Assembly (NCBI GenBank): GCA_018396515.1 | Contig: JAGTQJ010000035.1 | Coordinates: forward strand, 1 to 11,992 | Direction: 5' to 3' | DNA from: Candidatus Bathyarchaeota archaeon | Lineage (GTDB): Archaea; Thermoproteota; Bathyarchaeia; TCS64 | DNA length: 11,992 nt | Shown: positions 6,529 to 11,992 of the stretch, piece after piece | Layout of the letters: every line of letters starts with the position of its first letter | Numbering within the stretch: position 1 is the first letter of the stretch | Made by a program: the position numbers and the translations under genes | Notes under the pieces: generated by a model | What the model saw: only the letters and a program-made list of their open reading frames with translations | Database searches by the model: none | Told to the model about the DNA's origin: nothing

Positions 6529-7089
6529 ATGGAAGGAATGGAGGAGGAGAGGAAGAGGCTCTACCTGGCAAGCTGGGGAGAGAGGCTGGTGGCCTGGCTC
6601 GTGGACGTGATAATCATAGGGGGCATCTCCATGATCCTCCTGCTCTACCTTAGGAGGTTCATCCCCTTGGCCTGGCTGGAGAGGCCTCAGCTCTTCTTGT
6701 GGCCTAGGAGGATGCCCTCCCCTCCCTATCCACCCCTCTTCCTCCTCGTCCCATTCATACTCATAACCCCCTGGTTCACTGGGGTTGGAGCAGCCTCGAT
6801 CCTCTTCATCTACTGGACCCTGTGCGAGGGGCTAGGGGGGCAATCGCTAGGGAAGAGGCTGATGGGGCTGAGGGTGGCTAACCTAGAAGGAGGCGAGGCT
6901 GGCCTAGCGAGGGCCCTAGTTGAGAGCCTTGGAAAGGCATTCCTCCTCCCCCTCGACATGGTGATAGGTCTGATCATCCCGGAGGGGGTTGAGAGGAGGC
7001 AGAGGCTCTTCAATTACCTGAGCTCCACGATAGTGATCAGGATCAGAGAGAGGCCTCCCCCATCAAAAGTAGAGTATGTGAAGACATGA
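6529..7089 (+). CDS. RDD family integral membrane protein
   Basis: The RDD fold is recognised from its spaced conserved residues: R19 and D26 in the first helix region (RLVAWLVDVIII, 19-30), the GQSLGKRLMGLRV motif (104-116) on the cytosolic side, and the terminal RQRLFNYLSSTIVI (157-170). Hydrophobic helices lie at about 20-41, 69-100 (one or two passes) and 131-151. At 186 residues it has the usual RDD length. RDD proteins are of mixed or unknown function (ion transport and envelope roles have been proposed), so only the family is called. The first ATG at 6529 is chosen; a second at 6538 would remove three residues. It lies between the small exported protein and the NEW3 surface protein on the same strand, in what is probably one envelope gene cluster. 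Confidence 0.9.
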   Translation: MEGMEEERKRLYLASWGERLVAWLVDVIIIGGISMILLLYLRRFIPLAWLERPQLFLWPRRMPSPPYPPLFLLVPFILITPWFTGVGAASILFIYWTLCEGLGGQSLGKRLMGLRVANLEGGEAGLARALVESLGKAFLLPLDMVIGLIIPEGVERRQRLFNYLSSTIVIRIRERPPPSKVEYVKT

Positions 7090-7145
7090 TGAAGGTGAAA
7101 AATTTGAAAATTCCTAGAAAACTAATGGGAGGAGATAGAGGTTGA
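7086..7145 (+). CDS. Possible 19-residue micro-ORF bridging the RDD and NEW3 genes
   Basis: The frame ATG 7086 to TGA 7143-7145 encodes MMKVKNLKIPRKLMGGDRG. Its ATG overlaps the TGA of the RDD gene (ATGA), and its own TGA overlaps the ATG of the NEW3 gene (TGATG), so a ribosome could pass along all three. It carries no strong ribosome binding site of its own, while the GGGAGGAGAT at about 7127-7136 lies inside it and serves the NEW3 gene. It may be a coupling or leader peptide, or chance. Confidence 0.25.
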   Translation: MMKVKNLKIPRKLMGGDRG

Positions 7146-9664
7146 TGGCCCCGCCTAATGTGAAGATCCGGGCTGGAGACCCTGATGGGAGGTTAGGCTC
7201 TAAGTCCCCGAGGAGGATTTGGGTGACGGGGCTCGGAGCACTTATCCTCCTAGGGATCATCTCCATAGCCCTTACCCTGTCTCCAGTCGAGGCCCAGGCC
7301 TTCAACTACTTCTCGGTCATAAGGGCTTACTGGGGCCTGGATCAGCCCATAGAGGTCTCGATCGGGGACACGGCCAGCTTGAGCATCCTCCTTAGGTATG
7401 GATACCAGTACTCAATAAGAGGTTTAGAGGCTGAACTGGTCCTGCCAGAGGGGTTCATGGCTGTGGGCGGGGGTAGGAGGGCCATGGCCCACTACACGGG
7501 CTCCATATCCCCAAGCTCTATAATAAAACTGGATTTCCCCATATTCATATCTGGAGCAGGGAAGGGTGGTTATACAGCATATCTACAGCTCAGCTACGAC
7601 ATCCCAGAACTAGCCAGAACCAGGAACGAGGTCTTGGAGGTCTACTATGAGGTGACGGGGAAGCCCAGCATCAGGATAACCTCCCTGGACTCCTCCCTCA
7701 GGGAGGGGTTCCAAGAGATGAAGATCCTCCTCCAGAACGATGGGGATGCTGCTGCGGAGAGCCTGAGGGTGGTCAAGGTCTACTCCTCCTCAGCCCCAGT
7801 GGAGGTGTTGGGATCCTCTAACTTAGGAAGGATTGAGCCCGGGGGGAGGGCTACACTCCCCATAGAGGTCTACATACCCTCATCCCTTAAGGGGGGTCTC
7901 TTAACCCTCAGTGTCGAGGCTAGCTGCAACGGGCCGAGCGGGGTGAGCTACACCTTCTCCCGCTCCCTCCTCATCCCCGTGGAGGCCGGCAAATCCCTCG
8001 TCGTCGGGAGGGTCATAGACGAGGATGAGAGGCCGATCGGAGATGTACTCGTGGAGATATACTCATCAGATGGGGCCTATATAGGGAGAGTACAAGATGT
8101 GGGATACATATCGCCCGATGGAAGGTTCTCAGCCAGCCTAACCCTGGGGAGCTATAGCATCCAGTTCTCGAAGGAGGGGTACTCGAAGGTCACTAAGAAC
8201 ATCTCCCTAAAGTCGGCGGGGGAGATAATCAACCTCGGGGATATAGAGATCTCGAGGTCCATAAGGCTCTCCACCACTACACTAAGCCTTTCAGCGAGCG
8301 CCGGGGATAAGCTTCTCTTCCCGTTCACCGTTAGAAACCTGGGAGAAAAAGCCGAGACCCTAGACCTAAACGCATCATGCCCGGAGGGTTGGCAGGTCAA
8401 GATCATGGGGCAGGAGGGGAGGGGGGTGAGCAGAGTGGAGCTCACTCCAGGCTCCAGCCTAACCCTCCAGGCGGAGGTCACGGTGCCAGCGACGGCCAGA
8501 GGGGTCAACAACCTGACTTTAATGGCCTTAGGAAAGATAGCCTCCCCTCTCACCCTCACAGTTAATGTGGAGTCGATAAGCGAACTCATAGCATCATGCC
8601 AGCTCCCTGGAAAGGTATCCTCGGTCGGTGATGTCGTCAGGTTCCAGGTCAATCTGAAGAACCCCCTCGGGGCTAGGGCTACATTCAGGGTCTATGTGGA
8701 CTCGGTGCCTCCGAACTGGTCGGCGTCGGTTAGGAGCCCTACGGGGGAGCACCTGACACAGGTGACACTGGAGGCTAACCAGGCATTGGAGCTCATCGTT
8801 GAGGTCACATCCCCCGCATCCGCTAAGATGGGCGAGGAATACAGCCTGATTTTCAGGGCGGAGTCAAAAGAGGGGAATCTAAGGGGAAGCGTACCTCTCC
8901 ATGTCACCCTCACCCAGGTTGAGGAGGATGTGAAGTTCTATGTCAAATCTCCGGAGGTGACCGTGGAGGCTGGGAAGACCATAAGGTATCCAATAACCAT
9001 AATAAACTCCGGCGGAGTCGACAGGCTTCTATCCTTCAGCGTGGAGCCCCCGAGCGACTGGAAGGTCGTCTTCAAGTATGGCGATCTGGAGGTCACAGGC
9101 CTCTACCTGGGATCCAAGAGCTCGGAGACCCTAATCATAGAGGCCTCCCCCCCGAGCACGGTCAACGTCGGGGAGTACTCGATCCCGGTAAGGGTCATAT
9201 CTGAGAGGGGGGTAAAGTACGCCGAGATAGGGCTGAAGGCCACCATCGTGGGCTCCTACTCCCTTGGGGTGGAGGCATCAACCCTCCTGACCAGCGTCCA
9301 AGTCGGAGGTTCAACAACCCTCAGGGCGACTGTGACGAACAAGGGCTATACGACCCTGACTGGCCTTAGGCTAAGCGTCGAGATCCCAAGCGGGTGGGAG
9401 GTCTCGGTAACCCCCACCATGTTGGAGGCGCTGAGGCCGAGGGAGTCATACTCCTTCAACATAGTCTTGAAGACGGCGGGGGACACCGTGGCAGGGGATT
9501 ACATGGTCACCCTTAAGGGGCTGAGCGACCAGGCCTCATCCGACCCCGTCCAGGTAAGGGTCACGGCCACCGTACCAACCTCCTGGGGGCTTATAGGGGT
9601 GGGGGTAGCCGCCTTCATGGTCATCCTGCTATTCCTTGCCTTCAGGAGGTTTAGGAGGAGGTAA
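7145..9664 (+). CDS. Large cell-surface protein with four NEW3-type domains and C-terminal membrane anchor
   Basis: An 839-residue exported protein. A basic N-terminus and hydrophobic segment (about 25-45) ending VEAQA form a signal peptide. Next come beta-rich domains (about 55-280) of COG1361/CARDB-like appearance, then a carboxypeptidase-regulatory-like (transthyretin-type) beta domain (about 286-365) with GRVIDEDERPIGDVLVEIY and YSIQFSKEGY. Four NEW3-type repeats follow (about 370-475, 480-590, 595-700, 705-808), each carrying the P-x(2)-W element: CPEGWQV, VPPNWSA, PPSDWKV, IPSGWEV. A membrane helix (about 814-834) and a basic tail RRFRRR anchor the C-terminus, placing the bulk outside the cell. 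ATG 7145 is chosen; a TTG at 7142 directly precedes it. GGGAGGAGAT upstream is the ribosome binding site. The ABC ATPase starts 3 nt after its stop, so it is an obligate partner or accessory subunit of that transporter. Confidence 0.9.
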   Translation: MAPPNVKIRAGDPDGRLGSKSPRRIWVTGLGALILLGIISIALTLSPVEAQAFNYFSVIRAYWGLDQPIEVSIGDTASLSILLRYGYQYSIRGLEAELVLPEGFMAVGGGRRAMAHYTGSISPSSIIKLDFPIFISGAGKGGYTAYLQLSYDIPELARTRNEVLEVYYEVTGKPSIRITSLDSSLREGFQEMKILLQNDGDAAAESLRVVKVYSSSAPVEVLGSSNLGRIEPGGRATLPIEVYIPSSLKGGLLTLSVEASCNGPSGVSYTFSRSLLIPVEAGKSLVVGRVIDEDERPIGDVLVEIYSSDGAYIGRVQDVGYISPDGRFSASLTLGSYSIQFSKEGYSKVTKNISLKSAGEIINLGDIEISRSIRLSTTTLSLSASAGDKLLFPFTVRNLGEKAETLDLNASCPEGWQVKIMGQEGRGVSRVELTPGSSLTLQAEVTVPATARGVNNLTLMALGKIASPLTLTVNVESISELIASCQLPGKVSSVGDVVRFQVNLKNPLGARATFRVYVDSVPPNWSASVRSPTGEHLTQVTLEANQALELIVEVTSPASAKMGEEYSLIFRAESKEGNLRGSVPLHVTLTQVEEDVKFYVKSPEVTVEAGKTIRYPITIINSGGVDRLLSFSVEPPSDWKVVFKYGDLEVTGLYLGSKSSETLIIEASPPSTVNVGEYSIPVRVISERGVKYAEIGLKATIVGSYSLGVEASTLLTSVQVGGSTTLRATVTNKGYTTLTGLRLSVEIPSGWEVSVTPTMLEALRPRESYSFNIVLKTAGDTVAGDYMVTLKGLSDQASSDPVQVRVTATVPTSWGLIGVGVAAFMVILLFLAFRRFRRR

Positions 9665-9667
9665 GAC

Positions 9668-10603
9668 ATGCCCCAGCCAATAGTGGAGACGCGGGAGCTT
9701 ACCAAGTATTACGGAGAGGTCAAGGCGGTGGACCACCTCAACCTGACAGTATACGAGGGGGAGTTGTTCGGATTCCTTGGGCCGAATGGGTCTGGGAAGA
9801 CCACAACCCTCCTCATGCTCATGGGCCTAACAGTCCCCACATCAGGGACCGCCACAGTGGCCGGGTATGACATCGTGAAGGAGTCTAGGGAGATTAGGAG
9901 GGTGGCCGGGCTATTGCCTGAGGGGGCGGGATACTACGAGGACCTGACCGCGAGGCAGAACATGGACTATATAGGCCAGCTCAACGGCATCCCCAAGCCT
10001 GAGAGGGAGAGGAGGATTAAGGAGCTGCTCGAGGCCGTGGGCCTAGAGAGGTGGGCTGACACGAAGGTGGAGAAGTTCTCAAGGGGGATGAAGCAGCGCC
10101 TTGGCATAGCCGAGGTATTGATCAAGAGGCCCAAGATAGCCTTCTTCGACGAGCCGACGATAGGCCTAGACCCGCAGGGGGTGAAGGAGATAAGGGACAT
10201 AATCCTGAGGCTGAACAGGGAGGAAGGCCTAACCGTATTCTACTCATCCCACCTACTCTACGAGGTCCAGCAGACCTGTAGGAGGGTGGGCTTCATAAGA
10301 GACGGGAGGCTCATAGCCACCGACACCATAGAGAACCTCTCTAAGAAGGTGGCCGGGGTGGAGGGGAAGACCCTTGAATTCGAGCTGACAGAGGTAACAC
10401 CTGAGCTGGTCGCTGAGATAAAGGCCATCGACGGCGTGGCCTCAGTTGAGCAGGAGGGGCTCAGGCTCTATGTCCACATGGAGAGGGATAGGTCGAGGGA
10501 GGTCTCGGAGACCATAACGAAGCATAGTTCGGTGATCCTCCTCATGAGGCCGAGGGAGTACAGCCTAGAGGACATATTCCTGAAGTATTACGAGGAGGCT
10601 TGA
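9668..10603 (+). CDS. ABC transporter ATPase, ABC-2 export type (CcmA/NatA-like)
   Basis: This cytosolic motor subunit powers the adjacent ABC-2 permease. Motifs: Walker A GPNGSGKTT (38-46), signature FSRGMKQR (137-144, with SRGMK replacing LSGGQ as usual in this subfamily), Walker B KIAFFDE (156-162), D-loop GLDPQG, switch histidine H195 in YSSHLLYE. The Q-loop position is E85 (LLPEGAGYY) where many ABC proteins have Gln; Glu here is frequent in archaeal CcmA-like ATPases. After residue about 220 a C-terminal alpha/beta extension (ELTEVTPELVAEIKAIDG and onward, ending SLEDIFLKYYEEA) resembles the DUF4162-type tail. It starts 3 nt after the NEW3 gene and stops 4 nt before the permease, so the three are co-translated. 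The substrate is unknown. Confidence 0.95.
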   Translation: MPQPIVETRELTKYYGEVKAVDHLNLTVYEGELFGFLGPNGSGKTTTLLMLMGLTVPTSGTATVAGYDIVKESREIRRVAGLLPEGAGYYEDLTARQNMDYIGQLNGIPKPERERRIKELLEAVGLERWADTKVEKFSRGMKQRLGIAEVLIKRPKIAFFDEPTIGLDPQGVKEIRDIILRLNREEGLTVFYSSHLLYEVQQTCRRVGFIRDGRLIATDTIENLSKKVAGVEGKTLEFELTEVTPELVAEIKAIDGVASVEQEGLRLYVHMERDRSREVSETITKHSSVILLMRPREYSLEDIFLKYYEEA

Positions 10604-10607
10604 GAGG

Positions 10608-11564
10608 ATGGGCGTCACGGTAGTCTTCAGGAAGGAGCTCGCGGACCATCTGGGGAGCAGGCGCTACCTGGTCCTGTTCGCCCTCATCCTCCTCCTCTCC
10701 ACGATGTCCGCCTATCAGGGGGTGCTCTATATAAGAGACCGTCCCCAGGCGGGCTTCATGGCCATATTCTGGGGGGCCCAGTTCGGATTCTCCTTCACAT
10801 ACCTAATGGTCTTCTTCGGGCCGATAATAGGGCTGGCTCTTGGATTCGACGCGGTGAACAAGGAGAGGACAAGTGGAAGCCTATCGGTTCTACTATCCCA
10901 GCCAATCTACAGGGACGCCGTCATCAACGGGAAGTTCCTTGCGGGGGTCACAGCCCTATCCCTCCTAGGGGTGAGCACCATCACCATAATGAGCAGCCTC
11001 GCGACAACCCTCTTGGGATTCGGCCCTGGAGCCGAGGATCTGCTTAGGATAATCCTCATAGCATCCCTCACCATCCTCTACCTCGCCTTCTGGCTAGGCC
11101 TAGGCCTCCTCTTCTCCACGGTGACGAAGAAGACCTCGACCTCTATACTCATGTCCATAGCCACATGGCTCCTCTGCTCCATCATGATCTCCATCATAGC
11201 GGCCCTAGTAGCCAACATGGTCGCACCCATCCCTATGCCGAGCGGGCCCGGAGCCAACATGACAAGGCTCTTCGAGTCCCCCGAGTACCGGGAGCTGATC
11301 CAGAGGAGGTTCACCATTCAATCAAACATCCAGAGGATCTCTCCCGCATACCTATACAACGAGGCCGTCCAGGCGATCATGGGAAGAGCGGGAGGTTCCT
11401 TCTTCATAGGGCCGGGGGGAGGCTCCCCCTTCAGGTCGCTAGATATATCCCAGGCCCTCACGATGAGCTGGCCACAGATCACCGCCATAGCCGTCGGCCT
11501 AGTCGCCTGCTTCGCCGCGTCATATATCCTATTCCTACGCCTCGAAATAAGGCCGGGAGGCTGA
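10608..11564 (+). CDS. ABC-2 type transporter permease (NosY-like)
   Basis: The 318-residue membrane subunit of the exporter. A first helix (about 19-37) follows a short cytosolic start (VVFRKELADHLGSRRY) typical of ABC-2 permeases. The segment GFDAVNKERTSGSLSVLLSQP (two halves, about 79-99) with the conserved D-x-x-x-x-E-R-x-x-G is the coupling-helix region seen in NosY and related permeases. More helices follow at about 58-80, 109-135, 144-169 and 176-204. A roughly 80-residue extracytoplasmic loop (about 205-288), rich in Gly, Pro and Ser, then leads to a last helix (about 290-311). Large outer loops of this kind could contact the NEW3 surface protein. It lies 4 nt after the ATPase gene and ends the rightward cluster, facing the convergent zinc-ribbon gene. 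Confidence 0.93.
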   Translation: MGVTVVFRKELADHLGSRRYLVLFALILLLSTMSAYQGVLYIRDRPQAGFMAIFWGAQFGFSFTYLMVFFGPIIGLALGFDAVNKERTSGSLSVLLSQPIYRDAVINGKFLAGVTALSLLGVSTITIMSSLATTLLGFGPGAEDLLRIILIASLTILYLAFWLGLGLLFSTVTKKTSTSILMSIATWLLCSIMISIIAALVANMVAPIPMPSGPGANMTRLFESPEYRELIQRRFTIQSNIQRISPAYLYNEAVQAIMGRAGGSFFIGPGGGSPFRSLDISQALTMSWPQITAIAVGLVACFAASYILFLRLEIRPGG

Positions 11565-11634
11565 TTAGAACCGCAAAGAAACAAGATTATTCAGAGAAGA
11601 AATCGATTCTGCCAAGCGCCATACTGAGATCCTC

Positions 11635-11674
11635 CCTCCCAGACCTTGAAAACTTCCATATTAGGTTTGGGAGG
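11635..11674. terminator. Strong imperfect hairpin between convergent genes
   Basis: Arms at 11635-11646 (CCTCCCAGACCT, read from 11635) and 11663-11674 (AGGTTTGGGAGG) pair over 12 positions with a single G·T pair, around a 16-nt A/T-rich loop. The hairpin sits in the 156-bp gap where the ABC permease (plus) and the zinc-ribbon gene (minus) meet, so it may limit read-through both ways or belong to an untranslated RNA end. No T-tract follows directly, and archaeal terminators do not need stems, so the role is uncertain. Confidence 0.35.
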
Positions 11675-11720
11675 CGTAGGAATAGGCCTCCTCACCTTTG
11701 TATGGTAGCCATCAATCCCT

Positions 11721-11882
11721 CTAGGGGCCCACAAAGCCGCATTTAGGGCATTTATACTCTCTCCCGAAGATCCGGCACTTCTCGCATCTCCAGATGGTAA
11801 TCTGGCCGCAGTTCGGGCACTCGAACTTCGCCCACTTCTCATCCGGAGTTATCTTTGCTCCACAACCCAGGCATGTCGGCAT
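11721..11882 (-). CDS. 53-residue double zinc-ribbon protein (DUF1610 / HVO_2753-like)
   Basis: Four cysteine pairs are visible: C4-x2-C7, C22-P-N-C25, C33-x2-C36 and C45-P-K-C48, enough for two zinc sites. The protein starts MPTCLGCGAKI and ends YKCPKCGFVGP, the characteristic end of this small archaeal family; length and Cys spacing agree with it. Members are thought to bind nucleic acid or act in translation-related work, and in some archaea the gene lies next to elongation factor 1-beta, but here no such gene follows within the gap. The ATG is at 11882-11880 and the stop TAG at 11723-11721. Only a weak purine-rich GGAAG site is present upstream. A TATA-like CTTTAAATAT lies about 35 bp upstream on the minus strand. 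At 53 residues it is easily missed by length cut-offs. Confidence 0.88.
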   Translation of the reverse strand: MPTCLGCGAKITPDEKWAKFECPNCGQITIWRCEKCRIFGREYKCPKCGFVGP

Positions 11883-11903
11883 CGCGGGTCAGCTTCCTAA
11901 AAT

Positions 11904-11926
11904 GCCTCTTGAGGCGATATTTAAAG
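11904..11926 (-). promoter_or_regulatory. TATA element and adjacent 12-bp dyad upstream of the zinc-ribbon gene
   Basis: On the minus strand CTTTAAATAT (11926-11917) is a good archaeal TATA box, preceded by an A-rich stretch suitable as BRE. Directly downstream is the perfect dyad GCCTC-TT-GAGGC (plus-strand reading, 11904-11915), between TATA and the expected transcript start. The ATG follows about 35 nt after the TATA box, giving a short leader. Confidence 0.45.
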
Positions 11927-11992
11927 ATAGGGGTTTTTCCCTTCGATGCTGCGGTTTACCCTTCATCTTCCCCTTGGTGTGAGGGGGGCTTG
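11927..11992. other. Right-edge stretch, no gene callable
   Basis: No feature can be supported to the window edge. A minus-strand frame open from the edge to a TGA at 11891-11889 reads a basic peptide (HTKGKMKGKPQ and onward) and could be the 3' end of a neighbouring gene, but it would run through the TATA box of the zinc-ribbon gene. Another minus frame ends at a TAA near 11957 with an acidic tail (HQGEDEG), which is equally possible. Confidence 0.2.

Noticed and set aside
8152..8652. 166-codon minus-strand frame inside the NEW3 gene
   Set aside because: Antisense to clear NEW3 repeats; its composition follows the reverse complement of the real gene, with no start signal.
9920..9925. Glutamate at the Q-loop position of the ABC ATPase as a sign of inactivation
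   Set aside because: The LPE form is common in archaeal CcmA/NatA-like ATPases, and all other catalytic motifs are intact.
11565..11720. Expected elongation factor 1-beta gene after the zinc-ribbon gene
   Set aside because: An ATG just after the zinc-ribbon stop reads only five further codons (ATIQR) before a TGA, and no frame in the gap resembles EF-1-beta.
11591..11842. 83-codon minus-strand frame near the right end
   Set aside because: It is out of frame with, and largely covers, the zinc-ribbon gene, whose CxxC pairs and family-typical end are far better evidence.
11794..11982. 62-codon plus-strand frame at the right end
   Set aside because: Antisense to the zinc-ribbon gene and its promoter; no motif.
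1..11992. tRNA or rRNA genes, CRISPR arrays, insertion sequences
   Set aside because: No tRNA T-loop pattern, regularly spaced repeats, transposase motifs or terminal inverted repeats were found by eye on either strand.

Overview
The window looks like chromosomal DNA of a thermophilic archaeon, probably of the TACK/Thermoproteota side (Bathyarchaeia or Korarchaeia are guesses; no marker gene settles it). The signs are A/T-rich TATA-like elements upstream of genes in otherwise GC-rich DNA, short intergenic gaps, GGAGG-type ribosome binding sites, arginine coded mostly by AGG/AGA and isoleucine often by ATA, an archaeal family I pyrophosphatase, and a 53-residue zinc-ribbon protein of a type typical of archaea. 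No rRNA, tRNA, CRISPR array, insertion sequence or phage gene was seen.

Layout. (1) Positions 1-315, minus strand: the 5' part of a membrane diacylglycerol/polyprenol-kinase-like protein that runs off the window edge. (2) 589-1140, plus: inorganic pyrophosphatase. (3) 1331-3492, minus: ykoC (EcfT) and ykoD (tandem EcfA ATPase). They are divergent from ykoE (S component) and tenA at 3639-4856, plus. Together they form a compact thiamine-precursor (hydroxymethylpyrimidine, HMP, type) uptake and salvage locus with one shared control region of about 145 bp. (4) 5105-11564, plus: six genes in a row. They encode a winged-helix protein with a Yip1-like membrane domain, a small exported protein of unknown function, an RDD membrane protein, an 839-residue surface protein with four NEW3-type beta domains and a C-terminal anchor, an ABC ATPase and an ABC-2 permease. 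The last three are nearly contiguous and surely work together; the first four may be regulatory or accessory. (5) 11721-11882, minus: the 53-residue zinc-ribbon protein, convergent with the permease.

How the genes work together. YkoE, YkoD and YkoC should assemble into a group I ECF transporter. TenA would then turn amino-HMP or degraded thiamine into HMP. In the second locus, the ABC ATPase and permease probably drive export, or an envelope process, assisted by the large NEW3 surface protein. Two dyads lie close to the start of the winged-helix gene, which suggests autoregulation and possibly membrane-tethered control of the downstream genes. The substrate and signal of this second locus cannot be read from sequence, and it is the least described part of the window.
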